NCBI RefSeq assembly: GCF_014200505.1
Contig: NZ_JACHBX010000002.1
Span: 372,001-436,000 of the forward strand
Direction of reading: 5' to 3'
Length of the DNA: 64,000 nucleotides
DNA from: Massilia aurea
GTDB taxonomy: Bacteria; Pseudomonadota; Gammaproteobacteria; Burkholderiales; Burkholderiaceae_D
Every line of letters starts with the position of its first letter. Position 1 is the first letter of the stretch. The translations under genes were made by a program, and so were the position numbers. The notes under the pieces were generated by a model that worked only from the letters and a program-made list of their open reading frames with translations, did no database searches and was not told the DNA's origin. Below are positions 1 to 8,772 of the stretch, piece by piece.

Positions 1-118
1 AGTACTGCACTTGGCTTAGATTTTTCGTGGAAAGAATCCTATGGATTGGCACAAAAACAGTAGATGCTAATATGAAGCTGAATCGGACGATGTATCCATT
101 GTTGCCGTGAAAACAGCG

Positions 119-277
119 GGGGTCAGGTCTAACATTCGGACACGACCTCTTCACTAGTTGCTCAATTGAGTAAGGCGAAGGCGCGCCTTTGCGATCGATT
201 TCGCACGGTTGTTGCATAGCCGTTCTGAAAACGCATCGCTACGGCTGGGGCCGTGTCCGAATGTCAGACCTGACCCC
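119..277. repeat. REP-like inverted repeat pair
   Basis: Two 26-base arms, 119-144 and 252-277, are reverse complements with a single mismatch and are separated by 107 bases. Each arm contains GGTCAGGTCT and ATTCGGACACG. The right arm ends 9 bases from the stop of the first minus-strand gene and is followed on the plus strand by six T. The geometry of short oppositely oriented arms around a small spacer in an intergenic site resembles REP/REPIN elements. The rest of 1-285 shows no supportable gene. Confidence 0.7.
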
Positions 278-285
278 GGCTTTTT

Positions 286-1821
286 TCAGCGTCGCTCGCG
301 CCACCACAGCAGCAGCATGGCCGCTGCAAACACGAGGGCGAATGGCCAGGATGGTGCGGGGCGTGTTGGTCCGTTCACCGGCTGGATCTGCGAACGGGCG
401 GCGTAGCGCGCTGTTGCGTCGCGCCGTTCGGCTGCCTGCCATCCGGGCCAGTCGTTCGTGGCGTACACGTAGATTGCATGCGGGCCGGCGTTCTGGTCCT
501 GTAACTGCAACCAACCTGCTTTTTGCGGCCACAGCGCTGCGCACGATGCATCGGCGCGATCTGCGCGACGCTGCCAGCCAAGGGACTGCTTCAGATCGGG
601 GAGTGTCAGCTGGCCACTGACGCCGCGCGCGCAGAGTTCCAGGCGCTGGCCTGCCAGTGGCATGTCGCCTGGTGCCAGCCATTCGGTCTTGTGCCGCTCT
701 TCGACACCCACGCGATCCAGCACGCCCTGCCACCACAATGCCAGCGCGCGCGGCTCGGCGATCGCGTGGCGGTGCCATTCGGTGACGCCCAGCCAGGCGA
801 TGCGGCCCTGTTGCCAGTCGCGGGTCCAGACCATATTGTCAGTGCCGCGCCATGGACCGGCGTCACGCGATGCGGGCAGCAGCGAGGCCACTGGCATTTC
901 TAGCGGCGTGTCGATCTTCGCGCCCAGCGGCTGCGCACGCAGGGGCAATTGCAGCGTGCGTGACCAGACGCCCGGATCGTTCGCGTTTCCGCCCAGGACC
1001 AGCAGCGGCATGCCCTTGGCCACGCGGTCCAGCAGCGCGGAGCGTTCGCCCGCCGCCATCCGCTCGAAGCGCGCGGCGTCGATCACTATCAGGTTGGGCG
1101 AGGCCATCTCGGTGCGTGGCGCTTCGGTGCGCGTGATTGCGCGGCCCAGCGTGACTTGCCAGTCGAGCAGCGCGCCACTGCTGGTCAGCAGGTCGTTCAG
1201 CACGCGCAGGTCGAACGATGGCGCGCCGAAGCGGCCGACGACCTGCAGCGGCGCAGGTTCGTGCACGATGAACGGGACCGGTCCCTCGGCAATGACCTTG
1301 TCCTTGGCGTCGAGCAGCCGCGCCTTGAGCACGACGCGCTCGGCCACCGGTGGCATCCAGTCGACGCGCAGGTCGCCGGTGCCGCGCGCCTCTGCAAGCG
1401 GTTGGCCATTCTCGGCCAGCAGTTGCAGCCGCGCGTCGGTCTTGTCTTCGCGCGTGATCGTTAGCGTGAACTGGCGGCCCAGTGCTACCTGGCTTGGAAA
1501 CGCGAGCCGCAGCGCACCGCCGCGTGGCGCTTCCCAGGCCAGCGGTCGCGCCGGCAAATCGTTCCACTCGGCGGCGCGCAGGCCATCGCCCTTCAGCGTC
1601 AGGCTGGTCACACCTTCCAGTGATGACGGTGGCGCGGCAGGATCGATGGCCAGCGTGCGGCCGCCCTCGCCCGGCATGCGCAAGTCCAGCGCGAACAGGC
1701 CCAGGCTCGCGGCGGCGACGATGACCAGCAACGCATCGAGCCATTGGCGGCGGCGCAGATACAGCCCGGCGCTGACGATGCCTGCCACGAGGATGGCGGC
1801 GATGAGCCACTGCTGGTTCAT
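286..1821 (-). CDS. Membrane protein of Bat-like operon (glutamine-amidotransferase-like fold suspected)
   Basis: The protein has 511 residues, with two membrane segments at the N terminus (about residues 6-45) and one just before the C-terminal end (LLLWWRERR). The large region between them should face the periplasm. It holds a beta-rich part (about 70-190) and then an alpha/beta part (about 195-360) of the kind that follows BatA/DUF58 genes and is often labelled class I glutamine amidotransferase-like. I see no catalytic Cys-His-Glu signature. The start overlaps the upstream stop as ATGA (1818-1821), so translation is coupled. It is the last gene of the run that starts at 13531. Membrane position is well supported; biochemical role is unknown. 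Confidence 0.75.
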   Translation of the reverse strand: MNQQWLIAAILVAGIVSAGLYLRRRQWLDALLVIVAAASLGLFALDLRMPGEGGRTLAIDPAAPPSSLEGVTSLTLKGDGLRAAEWNDLPARPLAWEAPRGGALRLAFPSQVALGRQFTLTITREDKTDARLQLLAENGQPLAEARGTGDLRVDWMPPVAERVVLKARLLDAKDKVIAEGPVPFIVHEPAPLQVVGRFGAPSFDLRVLNDLLTSSGALLDWQVTLGRAITRTEAPRTEMASPNLIVIDAARFERMAAGERSALLDRVAKGMPLLVLGGNANDPGVWSRTLQLPLRAQPLGAKIDTPLEMPVASLLPASRDAGPWRGTDNMVWTRDWQQGRIAWLGVTEWHRHAIAEPRALALWWQGVLDRVGVEERHKTEWLAPGDMPLAGQRLELCARGVSGQLTLPDLKQSLGWQRRADRADASCAALWPQKAGWLQLQDQNAGPHAIYVYATNDWPGWQAAERRDATARYAARSQIQPVNGPTRPAPSWPFALVFAAAMLLLWWRERR

Positions 1822-3905
1822 GGCTTGGTCGCTCCATCAGCCGACTCGCGCCAGCGGCGCGTGAACGCCGTATCGACGCTGGTCTTCGCCTGCAACAGCA
1901 CCTGTCCCTGCCCTGCGCCGGAACGCAACCAGGCGCGCAGCACCGGGCGGCACGCGATGCAGCCGTCGGCCACGTCCTGGATCGCGCGCTGCGCTGCCAG
2001 ACGCTGCTCGTCCTCGACCAGGCGCGTGCGCACCCAGTCGCTCGCGGTACGCATCCACAGCGCCGGCAGCGCGGCCTCACCCGATAAGGCCTGCACCAGC
2101 GTGCGCAGCTCTTCCGGCAGCGCCGCCGCCTGCTCCGCCTGCGTGCGACGGTAGCTTGCGGCGCCGTCCATCTCGCCGGTCATGCGTTTTTCTTCCTTGA
2201 TCGGTGGCGGCGTAAAGGCGGTCTTGTGCAGGTAAATGCGCTCGGCCTGCTGCAGCTCCTTGATCGCTTCCAGGGCCTTGTGTTCGGGTGCCAGCGCGCT
2301 TTTCGGCGTGACCGCGCGCAGCGATTTTTCGGCGTCCCACATCGCGACCAGTGCGCGCCGCAGCACCTTCTTGGTGCCTTCGTCGTACATCGTCGCGTTC
2401 TCGGCTTCGTCGTGCGCGTGGCCGTAGGTTGCCAGGATCTGCTGCGTCTCGTTGACGATGCCGCCCTTGCGCTGATTTGGCTCGTCGTGATCGTGGTCAT
2501 GGCCACCGGGTGCATGGTCATGGCCCTCGTGGCCTTCTTCTTCGGCAGGCTTCTCGGCGGCGCGTGGCGCCTTGGCCGCTTCCTCGCCGAACAGCGTCGA
2601 CTCTTCGCCCAGGAACTGGCCATAGCGGCGGCGCAGCTGCGCCTGGTCGTCGCCGATCCGCTCGCTGCGGTCACGCACGTCGGCCGCTGCGAGCTTCGTG
2701 CTGCGCATGTCGGCGATCAGCTGTTCGGTGTCGATGATGATCTGGCGCTGGCTGCGCAGCGACGCCGGCTTCACCAGCGACGGCATCGCCGCACTCTCTT
2801 CTTCGGCTTCCTGTTCCGGCGCCGGACGCCGCACGGTATATGTCGGCGATTGCACGGTCTGCGCGCGGCCCGCGTTGTCGGTCGCGCGGACGAAAAAATA
2901 CAGCTCGTCGCCCGGTTCCATCGCCAGTTCGCTCAGGGCCCATGTCTTGGACCAGTTGCGCAGCCTGGGATTGTTTGACGCCGGCAGCGGCATCTCGCGG
3001 TCCGTAAAACGCACGTTCTCGCCGCTGCCCTGCGCCAGCGTCATGTGCAGCGTCGCGCGGGTGATGCGGTAGTCGTCCTTGACCTGGACCGTCATCGTGG
3101 TGCCGGTCGCGTTATCGCGCAGGTCCTGGATCATCTGCGCCGGCGCGCTGATCGTGATCTCGGGCGGCGCGTCGGGAATCACGCGCAGCGTGTGGCGCGC
3201 GCCACGCCAGCGCCAGACGACCGATTCGGTGGCCGTCCAGCGCGCGCACTGTTCACCGGGTTCCAGTGTTTCACCGTTACCCAGCTCGATTTTATTGTTA
3301 CCGCCCGTGCCACCGGTCAGGCACCAGGTCACCACCGTCTGCTCCGGCACCTGCAGATCGCGCGGTGCCGAGGTGGATGCCGCCACGCCCGTGTAGGCAG
3401 GCGGCGCGAGCTTGAGCGTCAGGCCGGCCAGCGTGGCGGCGGTCGCACTGCTGACGGGGCTGGGCGGCGTGACCGCACCTTCTTGCGCCGGCCGCGTGGT
3501 CGCGTACCACACCATCCCCGCGAGCACCGCGCTGACCAGCAGGATCGGCAGACCGCTCGATACATGCCGGCGCGCGATCTGGCGCAGCTGCTGGCGCGAG
3601 ACGGCCGCATCCAGCCGCGCGAACAGGCGCTGCTGCTGCAGGCGCGCGATCGGCGTGTCGGCCGCGTCGAGCAGGGCCGCGCTGTCTTCCATCTCGGGCA
3701 CGGCGCCATCGAGCCACGCCGGCCATTCATACGCCACGCGCCGGCGCAGCTTGACCCAGTCCAGCGCGCACCAGCCGGCCCAGGCCAGCAAACCGGGGCC
3801 CGACGGAATGACCAGCCAGGGCAAGGCCCCGCCGATCCAGAGCGGCATGCGGCGCAGCCGGGCTGCGCGCCATACGCGTTTGGTGATCTCAACGCCTCCG
3901 TGCAT
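1818..3905 (-). CDS. DUF4175-like large membrane protein with His-rich loop
   Basis: I place the start at 3905 because a strong AAAGGAG lies 8 bases upstream; the frame is open further upstream, but that part overlaps the preceding gene and looks non-coding. This gives 695 residues with two membrane segments near residues 15-55 and one near 135-155, then a long periplasmic part with a beta domain, an acidic helical region and predicted coiled coil. Residues about 453-475 form a His/Asp-rich loop (HEGHDH, then GGHDHDHDE) that looks metal-binding. The order BatA, this protein, terminal membrane protein matches MoxR/DUF58/Bat-type loci where DUF4175 proteins occur. It overlaps the preceding gene by 17 bases and the next by 4. 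Function unknown. Confidence 0.8.
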   Translation of the reverse strand: MHGGVEITKRVWRAARLRRMPLWIGGALPWLVIPSGPGLLAWAGWCALDWVKLRRRVAYEWPAWLDGAVPEMEDSAALLDAADTPIARLQQQRLFARLDAAVSRQQLRQIARRHVSSGLPILLVSAVLAGMVWYATTRPAQEGAVTPPSPVSSATAATLAGLTLKLAPPAYTGVAASTSAPRDLQVPEQTVVTWCLTGGTGGNNKIELGNGETLEPGEQCARWTATESVVWRWRGARHTLRVIPDAPPEITISAPAQMIQDLRDNATGTTMTVQVKDDYRITRATLHMTLAQGSGENVRFTDREMPLPASNNPRLRNWSKTWALSELAMEPGDELYFFVRATDNAGRAQTVQSPTYTVRRPAPEQEAEEESAAMPSLVKPASLRSQRQIIIDTEQLIADMRSTKLAAADVRDRSERIGDDQAQLRRRYGQFLGEESTLFGEEAAKAPRAAEKPAEEEGHEGHDHAPGGHDHDHDEPNQRKGGIVNETQQILATYGHAHDEAENATMYDEGTKKVLRRALVAMWDAEKSLRAVTPKSALAPEHKALEAIKELQQAERIYLHKTAFTPPPIKEEKRMTGEMDGAASYRRTQAEQAAALPEELRTLVQALSGEAALPALWMRTASDWVRTRLVEDEQRLAAQRAIQDVADGCIACRPVLRAWLRSGAGQGQVLLQAKTSVDTAFTRRWRESADGATKP

Positions 3906-4872
3906 GCGCGAGACTCCTTTCAAGGACGAACAGGCCGACCAGGATGGCCAGCAGGATATCGCGCAATGCGCCACTCGGCGCCGGTGCGTTGGCGCCTTTC
4001 GAGGCGGCGAACGTTTGCGACGGCAAGGTATAGGGACGCGGCCCGATGTGCAGCTGCTGCCAGGTGTCGAGCAGCGCACGCGCAGCGTCGACATCCTGCG
4101 GCGGCCATGCGGGGTGATGCCACAGGTGGCCGCGCGCGCTGTCGGCGTACTGCAAACCGTTCAGCGTACGCGCCTTGGCCAGCTCGGGGAACGCCGCCGG
4201 GTTGGTCACCCACCACAGCGCCGCGCGCAGCGTGGCAGGCGGCGCCCCGGCGCGGTCCCAGATGATCAGGTCCGTCCTGGCGCCCGGCGCCTCATCCACG
4301 ACGATCTTCTCGACACCATCCTGCGCCGCGAACAGCCGGCGCCAGGCTTGCGGGCGCGCGCTGGCAATCACCACGTGACGCTCGACGTTGGCCAGCACGG
4401 TCGGCTGCGTGCGCACGGTCACCGCGCGGCCAAACACCGGCTTCGTGGCCGGCATCGGCACGTCGCCCAGCACCAGCAGGCGTGCGTCGCCCGTCCACTC
4501 GCGTTCGTGCGTGTGCAGCCAGCTCAATGCCTGCGCCGCTGGCAGCGTCACGCGCTCGGCCCCAGCCAGGCCGGCTTGCCCCACTTCGCGCTCGACCCAG
4601 ACCTTATCAGCGCCCGCGGTCACGACCACCGTGTCGCCGCGCCACGGGTAGACCGGGTCAGCCAGCCAAGCGATGAGCACCGCAAGTAACAAGCAGCGCA
4701 CCAACAGCAGCAGCGGATCGCTCCAGCGCCACACGCGCGTCTGTTTCGGCTCGGTGCGCGGCAGGAAACGCGCAGTGGCCATGAGCGCGGCCTGGCTCTG
4801 CACGCGCTTGCGCCGGTGCCACCAGACCGGCAACAGCAATACGGGAAGCGCAAACCACCAGAGTGCATTCAT
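3889..4872 (-). CDS. BatA N-terminal-domain membrane protein
   Basis: This 327-residue protein opens with the two-helix BatA/aerotolerance N-terminal module: a hydrophobic stretch (residues 4-16), a basic loop (HRRKRVQSQ), then a second helix around 55-72. The remainder is a soluble alpha/beta region and there is a final hydrophobic helix near 300-320. Unlike true BatA, I see no complete vWA MIDAS (DxSxS) in it. Such proteins sit beside MoxR ATPases and DUF58 proteins in envelope-associated loci of unclear function. It begins 7 bases after the DUF58 stop, with GAGG upstream of ATG. Confidence 0.85.
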   Translation of the reverse strand: MNALWWFALPVLLLPVWWHRRKRVQSQAALMATARFLPRTEPKQTRVWRWSDPLLLLVRCLLLAVLIAWLADPVYPWRGDTVVVTAGADKVWVEREVGQAGLAGAERVTLPAAQALSWLHTHEREWTGDARLLVLGDVPMPATKPVFGRAVTVRTQPTVLANVERHVVIASARPQAWRRLFAAQDGVEKIVVDEAPGARTDLIIWDRAGAPPATLRAALWWVTNPAAFPELAKARTLNGLQYADSARGHLWHHPAWPPQDVDAARALLDTWQQLHIGPRPYTLPSQTFAASKGANAPAPSGALRDILLAILVGLFVLERSLAHARRR

Positions 4873-4878
4873 GGGCGA

Positions 4879-5763
4879 TTACCTCGATGGCCGGCGCAGC
4901 CAGCGCCGCAGTACGTCGCCCGGCGCCTGCTCGATGGCGGCCAGCGTCAACGGGATGTCATTCGTGCGGCACTGGGCCGTCACCCGATCGAAGTGTTCCA
5001 TGCGGTTGCGGCGGTAGCCTTCCTTCAGGTCGGCGCCGAAGCGGAACACCCCTTCTTCATGCTCGGGATCGCGGTACGCCTGCGTGTCCGGGAAGCTGGC
5101 GTCGATCTCGGCCTGCGTCTGCAGGCACAGCACGCGCACGTCGTGGCGCATCTGACGCAGCCGGGTCAATGCCAGCGACAGCGGGGACGGCCAGTCGAGC
5201 AAGTCGCTCGCCGCATAGATGGCACTGGGCGAGAGGGCGAAGTGCAGGCTGGCCTTGAGCGTGGCGGCGTCCGGCAACTGGCCGGCAGGCGTGGCGCGCT
5301 GCAGCTGCGCCAGCACACGCTGCAGATGGCGTGGACCGCGATTGGCAGGCGTGAACGTCACCTTGCCATCGCTCAGGATCACCAGGCCGAACGCATCGCC
5401 CTGGCGCTGCGCGATGGCGGCCACGCAGGCCAGCAGCGTGCGCGCACAGGTCAGTTTGTCGATGCCCTCAATGCTGCGGCTCGGTTCTGCCATCGACGCA
5501 CTGGCGTCGAGGATGAGCCAGACGGCCACGTGGCTGTCGCGCTCCGCCTCGCGCACAAAATATCGGTCGGCACGCGCGGCCAGCTTCCAGTCAACGCGGC
5601 GCCACTCGTCACCCGGCACGTACGAGCGGTACTCGGAAAACTCGACGCCGGCCCCGCGCTCGCGGCCCGCGTGGATGCCGTGCCCGAGCCCGGCCAGCAC
5701 GTGACGGATCACAAGATCGAGCCGGGTCGTGTGCGCGATCAGCGCCGGGTTCACGGACGACAT
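4879..5763 (-). CDS. DUF58 domain protein with vWA-type MIDAS
   Basis: The protein has 294 residues. The DUF58 signature is clear at about residues 43-65 (SEYRSYVPGDEWRRVDWK, then AAR). It is followed by LILDASASM at 83-91, a complete DxSxS metal-ion-dependent adhesion motif, so a von Willebrand A-like fold is likely. DUF58 proteins are regular partners of MoxR ATPases, which is the immediately upstream gene here (14-base gap). The usual inference is that the ATPase remodels or loads a complex containing the vWA/DUF58 protein. No membrane segment is visible. The ribosome binding site is weak, suggesting translational coupling. Confidence 0.9.
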   Translation of the reverse strand: MSSVNPALIAHTTRLDLVIRHVLAGLGHGIHAGRERGAGVEFSEYRSYVPGDEWRRVDWKLAARADRYFVREAERDSHVAVWLILDASASMAEPSRSIEGIDKLTCARTLLACVAAIAQRQGDAFGLVILSDGKVTFTPANRGPRHLQRVLAQLQRATPAGQLPDAATLKASLHFALSPSAIYAASDLLDWPSPLSLALTRLRQMRHDVRVLCLQTQAEIDASFPDTQAYRDPEHEEGVFRFGADLKEGYRRNRMEHFDRVTAQCRTNDIPLTLAAIEQAPGDVLRRWLRRPSR

Positions 5764-5777
5764 TTTGCGATCGCCAA

Positions 5778-6782
5778 TTACGCTACCTTGATCTCGCGCT
5801 GCAGCGCCTGCAACACATCCGCAATGGCGATACCGTCGGCTTCGGCCTCGAAGTTGCGCAGCACGCGGTGCGCCAGCACCGGCAGCAGCATCGCGCCGAT
5901 GTCGTCGCGGGTCACGGCCAGCCGGCCCTGCATCAGCGCGCGCGCTTTCGACGCCAGCACCAGCGCCTGGCCGGCGCGCGGCCCGGCGCCCCAGCCGATG
6001 TGCTTTTTGACGGCATCGACCGTCGTCTCGCTCGGGCGCGTGGCGCGTACCAGGCGAGTGGCATACCGCACCAGATGGTCACCAATCTCGATGTCGCGCA
6101 CCAGCTGCTGCAGACGCAGCAGCGTGGCAACATCCATCACCGGCTCGGCATCCTGCAAGCCGGCGTGCGTCGTGCGCGAGACCATCAGCACTTCTTCGTC
6201 TTCGGTCGGGTACACGACATCGATGCGCAGCAGGAAGCGATCCAGCTGCGCTTCCGGCAGCGGATACGTACCGGCCTGCTCGATCGGGTTCTGCGTGGCC
6301 AGAACAAAGAAGGGCCGTGGCAGCATGTGCGTCTGGCCGGCGAAGGTGACCGACCGTTCCTGCATCGCCTCGAGCAGCGCCGACTGCGTTTTTGGGGGCG
6401 CGCGGTTGATCTCGTCGGCCAGCAGCACTTGCGTGAACACCGGGCCAGGCTGGAAGCGGAATGCGCGCTGGCGCGTGGCCTGGTCTTCCTCGAGGATCTC
6501 GGTGCCGACGATATCCGACGGCATCAGGTCGGGCGTGAACTGCACGCGCCTGAACTGCATGTCGGTCGCCTGCGCCAGCGATTTCACGAGCAGCGTCTTG
6601 CCCAGCCCCGGCACGCCCTCGACCAGCGCGTGGCCGCCGGCCAGCAGGCACGTGACGAGCAGGTTGACGACGTCTTCCTGGCCGATGATCACGCGCGCCA
6701 TGCTGGCTTTCAGCTCGCCCACTTTCGCCGTCAGTGCAGCGATTTCCTGTTCGTCCCACGCTATCGAATTACTGTCAGCCAC
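5778..6782 (-). CDS. MoxR family AAA+ ATPase
   Basis: This is a 334-residue cytosolic AAA+ ATPase of the MoxR family. Walker A is GVPGLGKT at residues 56-63 and Walker B is LLADEIN with D123-E124. The sensor region (ATQNPIEQAGTYPLPEAQ) and the AAA lid follow. The start is GTG at 6782, with GGGAG 8 bases upstream inside the end of the preceding gene. MoxR ATPases act as chaperones that mature or insert cofactors into protein complexes, typically with DUF58/vWA partners encoded next door, as here. What it acts on in this locus is not known; the linked TldD/TldE proteins are candidates by context only. Confidence 0.95.
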   Translation of the reverse strand: MADSNSIAWDEQEIAALTAKVGELKASMARVIIGQEDVVNLLVTCLLAGGHALVEGVPGLGKTLLVKSLAQATDMQFRRVQFTPDLMPSDIVGTEILEEDQATRQRAFRFQPGPVFTQVLLADEINRAPPKTQSALLEAMQERSVTFAGQTHMLPRPFFVLATQNPIEQAGTYPLPEAQLDRFLLRIDVVYPTEDEEVLMVSRTTHAGLQDAEPVMDVATLLRLQQLVRDIEIGDHLVRYATRLVRATRPSETTVDAVKKHIGWGAGPRAGQALVLASKARALMQGRLAVTRDDIGAMLLPVLAHRVLRNFEAEADGIAIADVLQALQREIKVA

Positions 6783-6785
6783 TGG

Positions 6786-7409
6786 TCATGCTCCCAACGC
6801 ATATTGAATGATGTTCACTGCAAAGCGGGTGTTGTCGACCGCCAGAAAACGCTTGTTGCGAAAGTCGTAGTCCCATTCGCAGCCATAGTCCTTGTTCGAG
6901 TACAGCACGCGCACGCGCCCGCCGATCTCGATCGCCTTCAGGTACTCGTGCACCAGGTCGTCGCCCCAGCCATTGAGCTCCATGCCGGTCGTGGGCGGGC
7001 CGTCCTCGAACTTGAAGAAGCACGAGTACAACGGGTGCTTGTTCGGGATTTTCTTCAGCGCGTTCAGGCCGAAGATCTTGGCCATCTCGGCCTCGAACGA
7101 CTTGGCAAACAAGCCGTCGATGTCGTGGTTGCAGTCGTCCACAAAGACAAACCCGCCGCCACGCACGTACTGTTCGAAGTTGCGCCGCTCCGCCGGGGTG
7201 AACTGCACCAGCTTGTGGCCGGCCAGGTAGCAGAACGGCGCCTGCAGCATCTTCGGGTCGGACAAGGCCACCATGCGTTCGGTCGTATCGACCCGCAACG
7301 TGGTGTACTCCACGAGGGAGTTCAGCACGTTGCTCGGCATGCGGACATCCACGTCCCAGTTGCCCGATTCGTACATCAGGCGTGTGAAGTAGAAGTCAAA
7401 ACTGGCCAT
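6786..7409 (-). CDS. DUF4159 domain protein
   Basis: A 207-residue protein that begins directly with the FTRLMYESGNW-type DUF4159 opening, followed by a flavodoxin-like alternation including GGGFVFVDDC and a C-terminal RFLAVDN. There is no signal peptide in the chosen start. Many DUF4159 proteins are longer, exported and end in this domain; here only the domain remains, in cytosolic form. The gene lies between the TldE-like gene (16-base gap) and MoxR (4-base gap). DUF4159 genes accompany MoxR/DUF58/Bat loci, so a role in the same complex is likely. The activity is unknown. Confidence 0.85.
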   Translation of the reverse strand: MASFDFYFTRLMYESGNWDVDVRMPSNVLNSLVEYTTLRVDTTERMVALSDPKMLQAPFCYLAGHKLVQFTPAERRNFEQYVRGGGFVFVDDCNHDIDGLFAKSFEAEMAKIFGLNALKKIPNKHPLYSCFFKFEDGPPTTGMELNGWGDDLVHEYLKAIEIGGRVRVLYSNKDYGCEWDYDFRNKRFLAVDNTRFAVNIIQYALGA

Positions 7410-7424
7410 GTCGATGCCCGACCG

Positions 7425-8762
7425 TCAGACCGCGTCCGACAGCGACGTGAAGTTGAAGTCGCGCACCTTCATCGGCGGCAGCACCATCTGGAACGGCACC
7501 TCGTCGCCACCGATGATCTGCGGCTTGCCCAGTTCATCGATGTTATTCAGGATCGTGACCGGGCTCTCGTTGAAGCGGAAGTTCTTGAGCGGGTACTTGA
7601 TCTTGCCGTTTTCGACGTAGAACGTGCCGTCGCGGGTCAGGCCCGTGAGCAGCAGCGACTGCGGATCGACCATGCGGATATACCAGGTGCGCGTGACGAC
7701 GATGCCCTTCTTGGTGCCTTCGATCAGCTCTTCCAGCGACTTGGTGCCGCCCGCCATGATCATGTTGCCGTGTTCCGCGGTGGCGCGCTTGCCCGTCTTT
7801 TGCGCCCAGTAGCGCGAGTAGTCCAGCGAGGCGATGCGGCCATCCTTGATCAACTGGGTGCGCTCGCGCGGCAGCAGCGATTCGTTGTCCCATGGCGCAA
7901 CCGGTACGTCCTTGTCCCACGGGTCGGCCCAGACATTGACCTGGCTGTCGAACAGCTTGTCGCCCAGGCGGTTGCCCCCGCCCTTCTTGGCCAGGAAGCT
8001 GCGGCCTTCGTCGGCCGAACGGGCCGAGAACGCGCTGAACATATTGCCAAGGATTTCCGACGTTGCCGCCGGCTCCAGGATCACCGTGTAGCGGCCTGGC
8101 TCGAGGGCGCGGGCATCGACCGAACGCAGTGCCTTTTCGATGGCGATCTCGGATGCTTCACGCGCATCGAAGCGCGCCGCATCGACGGCGGCGCGGGTGA
8201 CCCAGCCCGAACCGCGGCCGTCTTCCGTGCGCGCGGTAAGGCTGAACGACAGATCGGTGAAGTCCTGGTGGCCGAACACGCCGTTCGAGTTGGCGATCGT
8301 CGAAAAGCGCGTGCTGTCGGTGAAGAAGCCCGCCGTGACGAGTTTCTTGGCACGCGCCATCTCGATGCTGGTGGCCGCGACCGACGCCCGGAAATCCGGG
8401 TCGATCGCTGCGGTGGCCGGCACGAAGGTGCTGGTGGCGCGGTAGGCCTGCTTGGAGATCGCCGGCATGAACTCCGGGTTTTCCGGCGACAGGCGCGCCA
8501 GCTCTTCGGCGCGGCGTACGGCTTTTTCCAGCGACTTGTCGTCGAATTCGTTGACGATCGCGGTGCCACTGCGTTTGCCGAAGGCCACGCGCACGACGAG
8601 CTGCATGTCTTCGGTCAGGCCGGCGGTCGAGACGCTGTTGCGCGCAAAGCGCACATTGCCCACACGGCTGCCTTCGATCGACACGGTGCATTCGTCGGCT
8701 TTCGACATGGCGAGCACGCGGTCGGTGATGCGTTTTGCTTGGTCCTGATTGAGCGCTTTCAT
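7425..8762 (-). CDS. TldE/PmbA-like metallopeptidase partner, copy 1
   Basis: 445 residues starting at MKALNQDQ; the ATG at 8762 has GAGGAA upstream, and a longer frame start lacks support. It belongs to the TldD/PmbA family but lacks the HExxxH zinc motif, as TldE/PmbA subunits do. In E. coli, TldD and TldE form a heterodimer that cleaves unfolded peptides such as the microcin B17 leader, through the TldD active site. Here there is no signal peptide, whereas the adjacent TldD partner carries a Tat signal. The protein is closely similar to the second copy at 10550-11884 over its whole length, including the shared C terminus RDFNFTSLSDAV. Confidence 0.92.
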   Translation of the reverse strand: MKALNQDQAKRITDRVLAMSKADECTVSIEGSRVGNVRFARNSVSTAGLTEDMQLVVRVAFGKRSGTAIVNEFDDKSLEKAVRRAEELARLSPENPEFMPAISKQAYRATSTFVPATAAIDPDFRASVAATSIEMARAKKLVTAGFFTDSTRFSTIANSNGVFGHQDFTDLSFSLTARTEDGRGSGWVTRAAVDAARFDAREASEIAIEKALRSVDARALEPGRYTVILEPAATSEILGNMFSAFSARSADEGRSFLAKKGGGNRLGDKLFDSQVNVWADPWDKDVPVAPWDNESLLPRERTQLIKDGRIASLDYSRYWAQKTGKRATAEHGNMIMAGGTKSLEELIEGTKKGIVVTRTWYIRMVDPQSLLLTGLTRDGTFYVENGKIKYPLKNFRFNESPVTILNNIDELGKPQIIGGDEVPFQMVLPPMKVRDFNFTSLSDAV

Positions 8763-8772
8763 CTTGGTTTCC

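Noticed and set aside
3906..4094. Upstream extension of the DUF4175-like gene
   Set aside because: It overlaps the BatA-domain gene, is Arg/Cys/Ser-rich, and the internal ATG at 3905 has a strong ribosome binding site.
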